Part shown: positions 9,301 to 18,261 of the stretch, piece after piece
Layout: each line of letters begins with the position of its first letter
Numbering within the stretch: position 1 is the stretch's first letter
NCBI GenBank assembly: GCA_029762625.1
Contig: JARVGI010000003.1
Coordinates: 17,909 to 81,908, forward strand
Reading direction: 5' to 3'
Origin: Methanomicrobiaceae archaeon
GTDB lineage: Archaea > Halobacteriota > Methanomicrobia > Methanomicrobiales > Methanomicrobiaceae
DNA length: 64,000 bases
Position numbers and translations under genes: made by a program
The notes under the pieces: generated by a model
What the model saw: only the letters and a program-made list of their open reading frames with translations
Told to the model about the DNA's origin: nothing
Databases searched by the model: none

Positions 9301-10662
9301 ATGACGACCGAACCTGTGGGGCCGGAAGACCTGATGCCCGAGCGGGCGCTGCTGCCTCTCTACACCATTACTTTCATCGGCACTCTCGGCTACGGCATCA
9401 TCCTCACCTTCCTGGTCTTTCTGGTGACCGGGTACGGCGGCAATGCCCTGATCTACGGGCTGCTGGGCGCCACCTACCCGGCGTTCCAGCTGGTGGGCGC
9501 GCCCGTTCTGGGGCGGTGGTCCGATCTCTACGGGCGTCGTCGTATCCTGCTCCTCAGCCAGATCGGCACCATGCTCGCCTGGCTGATCTTCCTCGTCGCC
9601 CTCTTCCTGCCGGTGTTCCCCATCGTATCGGTCGATTCCGCCCTGCTGGGGGTCTTCACCCTCACCCTGCCTCTCGTGGTCATCTTCCTCGGCCGGGCCC
9701 TGGACGGCATCACCGGGGGCAACGTCTCGGTGGCGAACGCCTACCTCGCCGACGTCACCTCCGAAGAATTGCGCAACAAGCGCTACGGGAGGATGTCCAT
9801 CGCCTCCAACATGGGCTATATCCTCGGCCCGGCGCTCGCCGGCGTCCTGGGGGGCACGGTCTTTGGTGCGGTGATCCCCGTGCTGGCGGCATTTTTGATA
9901 TCGGTGGCCGGCACCCTCATCGTCCTGGTGCTGCTCCCCGAGTCCCGGCCCTGCACCATCGAGGAGTACCGGGAACTGACCAGCGTGCGCAAGGTGCTGG
10001 GCCAGGAGCACGTGGAATGCTACCAGGTGCAGAAGGACGGGGAGCTCAGCTTCCGGGGGATCTTCCGGATCCAGTTCGTTCCCTTCATGCTCATGCTCTA
10101 CTTCCTGATCTTTCTGGCCTTCAACATCTACTACACCGCATTTCCCGCGTATGCGGCGGTGGGCCTCTCCTGGACGCCGACCGAGCTGGGCATCTACCTC
10201 TCGGCCATCAGCGCCATGATGGCCTTCGTGCAGGGCCCGGTGCTCTCCGCCCTCTCCGATCGCTACGCCGAGTACGCTCTGATCATCGCAGGAAGCGTGG
10301 TGCTGGGGGTCCAGTTTCTCCTGCTCGTCCCCGGCTCCCTGCTGCTCATCTATGCGGCCACGCTCTTCTTTGCCTTCGGTAACGGGGTGATGTGGCCGTC
10401 GGTCCTCTCCCTGCTCTCCAAATTTGCCGGCACCACCTACCAGGGTTCGGTGCAGGGGGCGGCCATGAGTGCGGCGAGCCTGGCGAGCATCGCCGGGCTG
10501 ATCGCCGGCGGGTTCCTCTACACCCAGTTCGGGACAGGCTCGTTCCTCATCGCCGGTGCGATCGTCTTTCTGGTCTTCGTCCTCTCCTTCCGGCTGGTAG
10601 GGGCGCAGAAGGAGCGGGAGCACGTGCCTGCGGCGGCTGCACCGGCATCGCAGGCGGAATAA
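9301..10662 (+). CDS. Major facilitator superfamily transporter
   Basis: About 453 residues with twelve predicted membrane helices and a longer cytoplasmic loop in the middle (about residues 205-260). The MFS signature between helices 2 and 3 is clear (GRWSDLYGRRRILL). The repeat in the second half, LSDRYAEYALIIAG, is weaker. The region RALDGITGGNVSVANAYLADVT resembles drug- and tetracycline-exporter-like MFS proteins, but the substrate cannot be read from the sequence. Adjacent ATGs at 9298 and 9301 follow GGAGG at 9290-9294; 9301 gives the better spacing. Confidence 0.9.
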   Translation: MTTEPVGPEDLMPERALLPLYTITFIGTLGYGIILTFLVFLVTGYGGNALIYGLLGATYPAFQLVGAPVLGRWSDLYGRRRILLLSQIGTMLAWLIFLVALFLPVFPIVSVDSALLGVFTLTLPLVVIFLGRALDGITGGNVSVANAYLADVTSEELRNKRYGRMSIASNMGYILGPALAGVLGGTVFGAVIPVLAAFLISVAGTLIVLVLLPESRPCTIEEYRELTSVRKVLGQEHVECYQVQKDGELSFRGIFRIQFVPFMLMLYFLIFLAFNIYYTAFPAYAAVGLSWTPTELGIYLSAISAMMAFVQGPVLSALSDRYAEYALIIAGSVVLGVQFLLLVPGSLLLIYAATLFFAFGNGVMWPSVLSLLSKFAGTTYQGSVQGAAMSAASLASIAGLIAGGFLYTQFGTGSFLIAGAIVFLVFVLSFRLVGAQKEREHVPAAAAPASQAE

Positions 10663-10718
10663 GCGCCTGAAACGTCAATATACGGGAAAAAGAGGGGTCC
10701 GGGACGCCTGCCCCGCAC

Positions 10719-11105
10719 CTACTTCTTATTGGTCCAGAGATCGTGGACGTTGCAGTAGATGATCGACTTGACGTTCGGATCACTGACCGGGAACTCCGCC
10801 TCGGGTGGCTCGCCGGGCCGCAGGGCGTGGATGTGGAAGTTCCGGCCGTCTTTCACCGAGATCCACTGGATGTAGTGCTCTTTGATCATCGGGTGCGGGT
10901 TCGAGCCCACCGTGACCTTGATCCCGTTGGCGGTCTTCTCGATCACCGGGACATGCTTTTCGGTGAGCCCCTCCTCCTGCATCTTCTCCTCCAGCAGCCG
11001 CATTGGCTTTCCAGCGGGGCTCATCACCGGGCCCTCGCCGGAGTGGGTCACCATCACCACGGTCCCGCAGTCATCGCATTTGTAAAATTCCAGCACTTTC
11101 GTCAT
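10719..11105 (-). CDS. Desulfoferrodoxin-type superoxide reductase with reduced N-terminal iron site
   Basis: 128 residues. The C-terminal superoxide reductase domain keeps every ligand of the catalytic iron: H51 (in EKHVPV), H71 (NPHPM), H77 (EHYIQW), C118 and H121 (YCNVHDLW). The E49-K50 pair next to the active site is also kept. It should reduce superoxide to peroxide without making oxygen, useful to a strict anaerobe. The N-terminal desulforedoxin-like domain has C10 and C13, but the usual Cys-Cys pair is replaced by Met28-Ser29, so the rubredoxin-like iron site is probably lost. Start chosen at ATG 11105, preceded by GGAGG. Convergent with the MFS gene; a minus-strand T-tract at 10686-10690 may terminate it. 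Confidence 0.92.
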   Translation of the reverse strand: MTKVLEFYKCDDCGTVVMVTHSGEGPVMSPAGKPMRLLEEKMQEEGLTEKHVPVIEKTANGIKVTVGSNPHPMIKEHYIQWISVKDGRNFHIHALRPGEPPEAEFPVSDPNVKSIIYCNVHDLWTNKK

Positions 11106-11218
11106 TCTGCTTCCTCCGTATACTGCGGGAAGAGGAAGGCATGGCGTATATAGGTTGCGCTCGCCCCGGCCGGAGATAGGTTTTTGTAGGATTCGCGAGT
11201 ATGCACCGGCAGGTGGAT

Positions 11219-11476
11219 ATGATGCGAGTGGTAGAGATCGACAACCTGAGCCGGTCAGGCGACATCGAAGGCCTGCTTGCAGCGCTCTGCGATGAGGACG
11301 AGCACACCCGCGAGGTCGCTGCCGACGCTCTCGGGGCATTTGCCGACGAACGCGTGGAAAAAGCGCTCCGCGAGGTCGAGTTCGAGGATCCCGTCCAGAC
11401 CGTGCGGGATCACGCCGCCCGGTCGCGCGGCCGGGTGGTCGAGCGGTTGAAGGTGGAAAAAGGCACCATGGTCTAG
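11219..11476 (+). CDS. Short HEAT-like repeat protein
   Basis: About 85 residues holding roughly two HEAT-like helical repeats (IEGLLAALCDEDEHTREVAA, then DALGAFADERVEKAL). It looks like a minimal relative of the larger HEAT protein at 8565-9143. Three in-frame starts exist (11201, 11219, 11222). AGGTGG at 11211-11216 favours 11219, though spacing is short. Its end overlaps the convergent kinase gene by 4 nt. Function unknown; presumably protein binding. Confidence 0.7.
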   Translation: MMRVVEIDNLSRSGDIEGLLAALCDEDEHTREVAADALGAFADERVEKALREVEFEDPVQTVRDHAARSRGRVVERLKVEKGTMV

Positions 11477-13509
11477 GGGACGGGAGGACCGGCCGTCCGC
11501 CACCCGCCTTCGGGCACGGCGATCTCAAAGCAGGCCCCCTTCCCCTCCTCGCCCGTCTCCCGGATGCTCATGCCGGTGATGGCGAGGATCTCCCGTGTCA
11601 GAAACAGCCCGTAGCCGGTGATCCTCCCCACGCCCCGTTCAAAGATGGCCTCTTTTTGGGCTGCAGGGATCCCGATCCCGTCGTCCTTCACGACGATGAC
11701 GCAGCCGTCCCCCTCCCTTCGGCAGGAGACGTCGATCGCCGTGACGGTGCCATGGACCACGGCGTTGTCCAGCAGGTTGTAGAAGCCCTTCTCCAGCATC
11801 GGATCTGCAAATACCTCAAGGTCGCCGGTGGACACCGTCAGGGCGGCCCCGCCCAGCATGACGCTCTCCGCCGCCCGCGTCATCACGCAGGCCACCTGCT
11901 GCCACCGGGGATCCTGTTCGCCCATATGCTGGTAGTCGCCGGTGAACGTGATCTGGCGGTCGATGGTGTCGGCGATCATGTGCAGATTGGAAAACATCTT
12001 CTGCGTGTCGGCGTCCTCGTATTGCCGCTCCTCGATGAGGTGGAGGAAGGCCTTCAGCGCCGTGACCTGGTTGAGGATATCATGGCGGGTGATGCTGGAG
12101 AGCAGGTTGAGTTTCCTGTTTACCTCCTTGAGGGCTTCCTGGAAGGTCTGCAGGGTAGTGATGTCCTGGTCAACCCCGGTCAGCCTGCGAGGCCTCCCCT
12201 CCGCATCACGCGCCACCACCGTTCCCCGGGTGAGGATCCAGATATAGCGCCCATCTTTCGTCTTCATGCGGTAACTGGCCTCGGCATAGCGGGTGGTTCC
12301 CCGGAGGTGATCCCGGAAAACCTCCAGTACAGCCTGGCGGTCGTCGGGGTGCACCTGCTCTGCCCAGGGTGCGATCGGGTCCCCGGGACCATAGCCGAGC
12401 AGCGATCCCCAGTAGGCATCGGTGACGACCTCGCCCGTCACCATGTCCCTGTCCCAGATCCCCAGATTCGCCCCTTCGATGGCGAGGTTGAGACGCTCCC
12501 TGCTCTCTTGCTCCGCCTCCTCCGCCCATGTCCGCTCGATCAGGTTCCCGATCCGCACGGCGATGATCTCAAGCAAATGGCGCTCCTCGGTGAGAAAAGG
12601 CCCCTCCTCTGCGTCCGGCTTTGCGCTCCGGTAACAGACCTCCACCGTTCCCACCGGCCGGCCGCGCGCGTGGATCTCCCTCACCTGGTTCCACCTGGTC
12701 TCCACGAAGTGAGGGGTTGCGCACTCGATGTCGCCGGCACGGATGCGTGCGCAGGCGCTGTGGGGATATTTCCAGCCGGAGGGGATCTGCGCCGCAATGC
12801 TCCGCAGGGTCTCCTCGAGCGGGGCGCCGCGCTCGATGACGCGGGCGATGTCGTAGAGGCAGTGCAGTTCTTTCATGCGCTCATCGAGGAGATCTTTCTG
12901 GAGTTGCAATGCCGCCTCGGCAGCTTTGCGCTCGGTGATGTCGCGCAGCAGCCAGCGCAGGTGGACGGTCTTTCTGTCCGTTTCCCGGACGGCGGACACC
13001 GAAACCAGCACGGGGAGGGGGGCGCAGTCCCGCGGCTGCAGCGCCAGCTCCCACTCGCGCATCTCCCTCTCGTCGCCCGAGGAGAGCCGGGTCACGCGGG
13101 AGTGGAATGCTTGCTTGCATTCATCGGTGACGAAGAGCACCAGCGGTTTGCCCGCCAGGACGTTTTCGCGGGCATTGAGCATCGATGCTGCGGCGGTGTT
13201 CGCCTCGACGATCACCCCGTTCGCATCGGTGACCACATAGCCGTCGGGGGCGCCCTCGAAGAGGTCCAGGTAGCGCTGCCGCTCGGATTCCACCTGCTGG
13301 CGGGCTTCTTCCATCTCTTCGTTGGCTGCCAGCAGCTCCTCGTGCGTGACCTCCAGTTCCTCCAATGAGACCTCGAGCTCGTGGAGCAGGATGTCCAGCC
13401 GCGCCGCATCGGAGAGCCGGGTATCGGTTGCAATGGCCTCCATCCGCCGGCGGAGGGCGCCGATTTCTTGATCGAATTTCTGCTGATTCTCTCTGCGTTC
13501 CAGAACCAT
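11473..13509 (-). CDS. PAS/GAF sensor histidine kinase downstream of cheB-cheR
   Basis: 678 residues, cytoplasmic. A coiled coil at about 1-80 (LEVSLEELEVTHEELLAANE) leads into a PAS domain (about 80-195), a GAF-like segment (about 210-330), a second PAS of the PAS_3 type (about 335-450) and the kinase core. The core has ITRHDILNQ, and HATPase motifs DDGIGIP and TGYGLFL. ATG 13509 follows GAGGG; an in-frame TTG lies 6 nt upstream. It is the last gene of a same-strand series cheB, cheR-PAS, kinase, 62 nt after the cheR stop. That order mirrors two-component systems in which CheB/CheR-PAS proteins accompany hybrid kinases instead of motility receptors. Confidence 0.93.
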   Translation of the reverse strand: MVLERRENQQKFDQEIGALRRRMEAIATDTRLSDAARLDILLHELEVSLEELEVTHEELLAANEEMEEARQQVESERQRYLDLFEGAPDGYVVTDANGVIVEANTAAASMLNARENVLAGKPLVLFVTDECKQAFHSRVTRLSSGDEREMREWELALQPRDCAPLPVLVSVSAVRETDRKTVHLRWLLRDITERKAAEAALQLQKDLLDERMKELHCLYDIARVIERGAPLEETLRSIAAQIPSGWKYPHSACARIRAGDIECATPHFVETRWNQVREIHARGRPVGTVEVCYRSAKPDAEEGPFLTEERHLLEIIAVRIGNLIERTWAEEAEQESRERLNLAIEGANLGIWDRDMVTGEVVTDAYWGSLLGYGPGDPIAPWAEQVHPDDRQAVLEVFRDHLRGTTRYAEASYRMKTKDGRYIWILTRGTVVARDAEGRPRRLTGVDQDITTLQTFQEALKEVNRKLNLLSSITRHDILNQVTALKAFLHLIEERQYEDADTQKMFSNLHMIADTIDRQITFTGDYQHMGEQDPRWQQVACVMTRAAESVMLGGAALTVSTGDLEVFADPMLEKGFYNLLDNAVVHGTVTAIDVSCRREGDGCVIVVKDDGIGIPAAQKEAIFERGVGRITGYGLFLTREILAITGMSIRETGEEGKGACFEIAVPEGGWRTAGPPVP

Positions 13510-13571
13510 CCCCAACCCTCAACAGTGTGTGCCCGGGGAAGGCGCGAACCGGCGGCATGGTCGGTGGACGG

Positions 13572-15755
13572 TCACGTCATATCCTCGATGGCGAGCAGGA
13601 TCAACTCCTCCTCGCTCTTTGCCGGGATGAGCCGGCGTGCGTTCAGCAGCATTTTCCGAGTTCCGATGCCGGGGAACTCGTGGACGACCTCGAAATTCCT
13701 GAAGGTGGACTCCCCCAGGAGGATCTCTTCGAGAAGCCTGCGCAGCTCAGGGATGTCCCATTGCCGGTTGCCGAGGTCGAAGATGCGCTGCCCCACCGTC
13801 TCTTCGGGCGGTGTCCGGAAGGTTGCGTAGAATGACCGGTTGGCGAAGATGACCTTCAGGTCGCGGTTGAGAATGATCAGGGGCTCGCGCACCGTGTCGA
13901 CGATCCGCCGGTCGATCCCCAGCACCTCCTCCATGAGCAGGACCACCCCCTTGCGGGACCCCTGCTCGTCGACCAGCGGGGTGGCGATCACCTGGCAGCG
14001 GAACGTCCGCCCTCGCCGGTTCACCGCATCGAGCAGCCGCTCGTCGTAGTCCGCTTTGCCCTTCAGCAGCTCGCCGATCGGCGCCTTCAACTGGTCCACC
14101 GGGAGGCCGATGTCGAGGGAGAGGAGCGATTTGCCGATCACCTCGTCGGCCCGCAGTCCCCACAGGTCGCTGGCCTCGTCGCTCCAGATCAGCACATTGT
14201 AGTCCCGGTCGACCACCACCACCCCCGAATGGAGGCTGGCGAGGATGGCGCCGAGGAACTCGTTGGACCGGTTCAGCTCCCCGGTGCGCTGGCGAAGTTC
14301 GTCGTTGATCGTCTCCAGTTCCTCGTTGGTGGACTGGAGCTCCTCGTTCATGGTCTCCATCTCCTCGTTGGTGGACTGGAGTTCCTCGTTGGTGGTCTCC
14401 AGTTCCTCCACGGTGGACTGGAGTTCTTCGTTGGTGGTCTCCAGCTCCTCGTTGGCCGAGTTGAGTTCCTCGTACGAAGCTTCCAGCCTGGCGTTGGATT
14501 CGAGGAATTCAGCCTCCAGCTCCTTGTAGCTGGTCATATCCTGGAAGGTGACGCTCACCCCCACCATATCGCCGCTGTTGATGGTGAGGGGCACGATCTT
14601 CACCGCCAGGAACTGCGTGCTGCCGTCGGGAAGGATCCGTTGCACGTCGGGGACGTATGCCGGTGTTTTCCTTGCCATCACCTGCTCGATGGGGGAGCGC
14701 AGCTCCACCGGCTTGTAGGAGATCTCAAGGTCCCTGAACGGGCTGCCGAGATCCTTTTCATGGAGATCGAAGAGGGATCGTGCCCTGTTGTTGGCCAGCA
14801 CCAGCGTCCCTTCGACATCCATGACGATCTGGGCGGTCTGGGCGGCGTTGAATGCGACCTCCTGGAGCGTGGCGACGTCGGGTTCCCTGGCCGCCTCCCT
14901 CATGGCGGGGATTTCGACAGGCGGCCCCCGTCTTCTCATGGCGGGCACCCGGGTGAAGACCCGGTGTTTGAGTGTCTCCGGTTTGAAGAGCCTTGCGTGG
15001 GTCAGGAGCATCTCGGCCTTCCCCAGAAAGAGGAAGCCGCTGTCCTTGAGGGCGAAGTGGAAGCGCTCCAGGATTTTCGCCTGCGTCTCGGCGATGAAAT
15101 ACATCAGGGTGTTGCGGCAGACGATCAGGTCGAGGCGGGAGATGGGGGCGTCCTGCACGAGGTCGTGGCGGCCGAAGATAACCGACCGGCGGAGATCGGA
15201 GAGAAAGGCGGAGCGGTCCCCCTCCCTGACAAAATACTTCTCCCGCAATTCGTTCGGAACGGGCTCCATACGCTTTTCGGGATAGCTGGCATGGCGGGCG
15301 ATCTCCAGCGCCTCTTCGTCGACATCGGTGGCGTAGATCTTGACCCGTCTTTTAAAGGCCTCCATCCCCATGGACTCGGCCATGATGATGGCGATGGTGT
15401 AGGCCTCCTCGCCGCTGGCGCACCCGGCACTCCAGATGCGGATGGGTTCGTCCTCCTCGAGGCTGTTGACGATGCGGGGGACAATTGCCCCGGCAAGATA
15501 ATCCCATGCTGGTTTGTCCCGGAAAAAGGCGGTGACGTTGATGAGGATCGTGTTGAAGAGGGCTGCGAACTCCTCCGGGTGCACCTCCAGGTAGTCCTGG
15601 TACTCGTCGAATTCCTCGATCTTCACCTCGTGCATACGTTTTTGCACGCGGCGCCGGAGGCTCGACCGCTTGTAGCCGGTAAAATCCAGCCCCCGCTGCT
15701 GCTTTATGTATTCCAGCAGGTGTTCAAACGATTCATCATCCGAAACGGGAGCCAT
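13572..15755 (-). CDS. cheR: CheR-type methyltransferase fused to coiled coil and PAS domains
   Basis: 727 residues. The N-terminal CheR domain shows INVTAFFRD near residue 75, the SAM-binding stretch SAGCASGEEAYT near 110 and VCRNTLMYF near 215. A PAS domain follows at about 300-410. Then comes a long coiled coil (about 410-500) built from repeated TNEELQST-like heptads, and two further PAS modules to the C-terminus. Classical CheR methylates glutamates on chemoreceptors; no receptor gene is in this window, so the target is unknown. The start overlaps the cheB stop by one base (TGATG), implying translational coupling. The CheB/CheR-PAS pairing is common in bacteria and some methanogens and is usually tied to two-component signalling. 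Confidence 0.93.
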   Translation of the reverse strand: MAPVSDDESFEHLLEYIKQQRGLDFTGYKRSSLRRRVQKRMHEVKIEEFDEYQDYLEVHPEEFAALFNTILINVTAFFRDKPAWDYLAGAIVPRIVNSLEEDEPIRIWSAGCASGEEAYTIAIIMAESMGMEAFKRRVKIYATDVDEEALEIARHASYPEKRMEPVPNELREKYFVREGDRSAFLSDLRRSVIFGRHDLVQDAPISRLDLIVCRNTLMYFIAETQAKILERFHFALKDSGFLFLGKAEMLLTHARLFKPETLKHRVFTRVPAMRRRGPPVEIPAMREAAREPDVATLQEVAFNAAQTAQIVMDVEGTLVLANNRARSLFDLHEKDLGSPFRDLEISYKPVELRSPIEQVMARKTPAYVPDVQRILPDGSTQFLAVKIVPLTINSGDMVGVSVTFQDMTSYKELEAEFLESNARLEASYEELNSANEELETTNEELQSTVEELETTNEELQSTNEEMETMNEELQSTNEELETINDELRQRTGELNRSNEFLGAILASLHSGVVVVDRDYNVLIWSDEASDLWGLRADEVIGKSLLSLDIGLPVDQLKAPIGELLKGKADYDERLLDAVNRRGRTFRCQVIATPLVDEQGSRKGVVLLMEEVLGIDRRIVDTVREPLIILNRDLKVIFANRSFYATFRTPPEETVGQRIFDLGNRQWDIPELRRLLEEILLGESTFRNFEVVHEFPGIGTRKMLLNARRLIPAKSEEELILLAIEDMT
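14311..14470. repeat. Heptad-encoding DNA repeat inside cheR
   Basis: A run of near-identical units of about 21 nt containing CTCCTCGTTGGTGGACTG and close variants. It encodes the repeated NEELQSTxEEL/NEELETT coiled coil of the CheR-PAS protein. Such repeats can change length by slippage in multiples of seven residues. Confidence 0.75.
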
Positions 15756-16342
15756 CAGACCTCTCCTTTCATGACCAGTGTCACCAGGGCGGGGGCGATC
15801 TCATCGAGCCCGAGGCTGAAATCCACGGATCCCGTCGCGATGGCGGCATGGGGCATGCCGAAAAATTCGGAGGTTGCCTCATCCTGGACGATCACCGTGC
15901 CTCCCCTGTTCTTGATGGCCTGCACGCCCATGCTCCCGTCGCTGCCGGTGCCGGTGAGCACCACGGCGATGCTCCGGTCCTTGTAGCTGCCGGCCACCGA
16001 TTCGAAGAGCAGGTCGGCCGAGGGGCGGACGAAGTGCACCAGCTCGGACTGGGTGAGTGAGATGGTCCGGTCCGGGTTGACCAGCATGTGGTAGTCGGGG
16101 GGAGCGATGTAGACCGTTCCCGGGTGCAATAGTTCTCCTGCTTCAGCCTGTTTGACCGCAAGACGCGTGCGGCGGGCCAGGATCTCGGACATCAGGCTGC
16201 GGTGGCGGGGGTCGAGGTGCTGGACCACGACCACTGCGGCCGGAAAATCGGCGGGGAGCCGGGCGAGGATCTCGCTCAGTGCGGTGAGCCCGCCTGCGGA
16301 TGCCGCAAGCGCGACGATATCAAATGCTGGCGTCGCTTCCAT
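15755..16342 (-). CDS. cheB: CheB-type methylesterase without receiver domain
   Basis: 195 residues, only the catalytic CheB domain. The Ser-His-Asp triad is visible: S15 in AASAGG, H42 in VQHLDP and D135 in GTGSDGSMG. CheB normally removes methyl groups or deamidates glutamines on receptors and is switched on by phosphorylation of its receiver. That receiver is absent, so control must be through partners such as the adjoining CheR-PAS protein. It is the first gene of the cheB-cheR-kinase series. Confidence 0.94.
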   Translation of the reverse strand: MEATPAFDIVALAASAGGLTALSEILARLPADFPAAVVVVQHLDPRHRSLMSEILARRTRLAVKQAEAGELLHPGTVYIAPPDYHMLVNPDRTISLTQSELVHFVRPSADLLFESVAGSYKDRSIAVVLTGTGSDGSMGVQAIKNRGGTVIVQDEATSEFFGMPHAAIATGSVDFSLGLDEIAPALVTLVMKGEV

Positions 16343-16408
16343 GTCTCCTCGATGTATATTAGTTCAGATTCTTTTCCGGAGCATATTTAAACGTGATGGA
16401 GGCTCCGT

Positions 16409-17707
16409 TTATTCCTGGAAAAAGCATTTCGCCTGGTTCTGCGCGGTAATTTTACGAATCAACCAGCGCAGCCCGACGAGCGTATTGCCGGCATCGCACA
16501 CCGCACCGATATCGAGGCTGATGAGGAACGGGGAATCCTCCCGCGGCTGCAGGGTTACTCTCCTGTCCCGCACCTCTTTCGCACCCCCGCAGTTCACCTG
16601 GCCGATGAGGGTATGAAACGCCATCCGTTCATCTTTGGCGATAAAAATCACCAGCGGCTTTCCCACCAGATTCTCCCCGTTCACGTTCAGCTGTCGGGCC
16701 CCTTCGCGATTGATCTCCCGAATGATGCCGTTTGTGTCGGTGACCATGTACCCGAAGGGTGCGCATTCGAAGAGGTCGACGTAGCGCTGGTGCTCGGCAT
16801 CCAGTTCCTCCCTGACCGCCATGAGCTCTTCATTCTGTGATCGTACTTCTTCCTCCGCCACTTTCAATTCCTCGACCGTCGTCTGCAGTTCAAGAATGGT
16901 CTCCCGCAGTTCGTCCTCGGCTCGCTTACGCTCGGTAATCTCCTCGGTAACGATGTTGATCGCGGTGACCCGCCCCTGATCATCTTTTAAGGGCACCCAG
17001 GATTCCTTCCAGTATCGCACCCTCCCGGGTTGTGCCGGGGTCTCTCCCTCGATCTCGATATCGAGCACGGGGTGTCCCGTCTCGATAACCTTTTTTACGA
17101 GCGCTTCTGCCGCATCCGCGAGATCCGGGATCAGCTCGCGGACAGTCTTCCCGATATGCTCCTCGATGGAAAACCCGTCCATCTCCGCGAATTGTTCGTT
17201 GACCTGCAGGTACCGGGTGTCGGTGCCGAGCAGACACAGCCCGACGGGCGCCGTGGCATAAATCGTCTCGATCTCGGCAATTCTGGCTCGCGCTTCCTTT
17301 TCGCTCTCCCGCAGTGCTTCCCTTGCCTGCCGCCGATCCACCGCGTGCATGATCTTCGAGGCGAGCTCGGCATAGAGCGCTTGTGGCTCCCCGCTTCTCT
17401 GAATGTAAAAATCAGCGCCGTGGTTGAGTGCCTCGATCACGACCGCTTCCCGTCCCCTCCCGGTGAAGAGTATGAAGGGGAGAGTGCCGTACCGGCGGCG
17501 CACCTCTTGTAGCAATGCGATGCCGTCCATCTCCGGCATATCGTAGTCGGAGACGACGGCATCGTAGGGTGAAGCAGCCAGCTTATCAAGGGCTTCACGG
17601 GCGGAATTGGCGGTATCGCAGCTGATCTCAGCGTTGTCTTTTTCAAGAAATGTTTTCGTCGGGATGAGGAGGACGGGTTCATCGTCGACAAGCAGCAGGC
17701 GGATCAT
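16409..17707 (-). CDS. Receiver-PAS-PAS protein without kinase domain
   Basis: 432 residues. The receiver domain (1-125) has paired acids in LLVDDEP and the phospho-acceptor Asp in SDYDMPEMDG. Two PAS domains follow (about 140-270 and 310-420), joined by a coiled coil (about 275-310). No dimerisation-His box or ATPase follows; the protein simply ends after the second PAS. It may be a phosphorylated connector that passes a signal to a separate kinase, or a kinase gene that has lost its 3' part. Its receiver is strikingly like that of the 1283-residue kinase at 1310-5161 (ADFYIQRSGEPQALYAELAS compared with ADFYLQKSAEPRALYAELAS), so the two are paralogs. ATG 17707 is preferred because the receiver begins there. 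Confidence 0.9.
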   Translation of the reverse strand: MIRLLLVDDEPVLLIPTKTFLEKDNAEISCDTANSAREALDKLAASPYDAVVSDYDMPEMDGIALLQEVRRRYGTLPFILFTGRGREAVVIEALNHGADFYIQRSGEPQALYAELASKIMHAVDRRQAREALRESEKEARARIAEIETIYATAPVGLCLLGTDTRYLQVNEQFAEMDGFSIEEHIGKTVRELIPDLADAAEALVKKVIETGHPVLDIEIEGETPAQPGRVRYWKESWVPLKDDQGRVTAINIVTEEITERKRAEDELRETILELQTTVEELKVAEEEVRSQNEELMAVREELDAEHQRYVDLFECAPFGYMVTDTNGIIREINREGARQLNVNGENLVGKPLVIFIAKDERMAFHTLIGQVNCGGAKEVRDRRVTLQPREDSPFLISLDIGAVCDAGNTLVGLRWLIRKITAQNQAKCFFQE

Positions 17708-18036
17708 ACGGCAGCTCCGGATGGTAAATAGAACCATTGTCGCAGGTTGATAAAAACGTGGCGATAAATTTCAGATGTTTTCCCTCCATTTTTTCGTCCC
17801 GGGTATCGCTACCACAGTGTTCAACCAAGAGGGTGTGCAGATTCGCCTGATGCCTGCGTCCCGGCAACGATTACGGCGATAATGGAGCAATGGGAATGCT
17901 CGCCGCGCTGCCCGGGCAATCCGGTAATCTTCGATTCTCGGGATGCCACGCGGTAGCCCGGTCCGGGCTTGTTGCTCATCCGGCGAAGCATTCTTATACA
18001 TCCCGCGCGTTGAGCACTCATCAGCGAGGTACATGC
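17708..18036. other. Intergenic region between receiver-PAS gene and ferredoxin
   Basis: 329 nt with no convincing gene. It should contain the promoters of both divergent neighbours. TTCTTATAC at 17991-17999 is a good TATA box for the ferredoxin. I see no other conserved structure. Confidence 0.5.
17991..17999 (+). promoter_or_regulatory. TATA box for the ferredoxin
   Basis: TTCTTATAC, 38-46 nt before the ATG at 18037, with a GAGGT ribosome site at 18026-18030 in between. Confidence 0.55.
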
Positions 18037-18261
18037 ATGAAGGTCACCATCGATCGCGAGGGCTGCACCAGCTGCGGTGCATGCTGGGAGGAGTGCCCGG
18101 AGATGTTCGAGGAGAACCCGGACGACGGGCTGAGCCAGGTCGTGGAGGAGCACCAGATCGGGGGCGACCCCGCCCGCGGCGACGTGCCCAAAGACCTGGA
18201 GGTCTGCGTCCAAAACGCCGCCGACGGGTGCCCGGTGGAAGTGATCACCCTCGAGGAGTGA
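18037..18261 (+). CDS. Small 4Fe-4S ferredoxin
   Basis: 74 residues. Cys10, Cys13, Cys16 and Cys20 form CxxCxxCxxxCP, and CVQNAADGCP adds two more near the end. The layout matches monocluster ferredoxins such as the Thermotoga type. In those the first three Cys plus the last one bind a single 4Fe-4S cluster, and the remaining pair can form a disulfide. It is a cytoplasmic one-electron carrier. The last 17 nt overlap the convergent glycosyltransferase gene. It lies next to the radical SAM island, so it could supply electrons to that enzyme (inference from position only). Confidence 0.92.
   Translation: MKVTIDREGCTSCGACWEECPEMFEENPDDGLSQVVEEHQIGGDPARGDVPKDLEVCVQNAADGCPVEVITLEE

Noticed and set aside
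7824..10382. 852-codon plus-strand frame
   Set aside because: It runs through the antisense of the phosphoesterase and HEAT genes and into another frame of the MFS gene. No coherent protein features.
9238..10623. 461-codon minus-strand frame
   Set aside because: Antisense to the MFS transporter; composition (Gly, Glu, His, Gln rich) is typical of a reverse-strand shadow.
14229..15986. 585-codon plus-strand frame
   Set aside because: Antisense to CheR/CheB, which show clear motifs; the repeats in it merely mirror the coiled-coil repeat.
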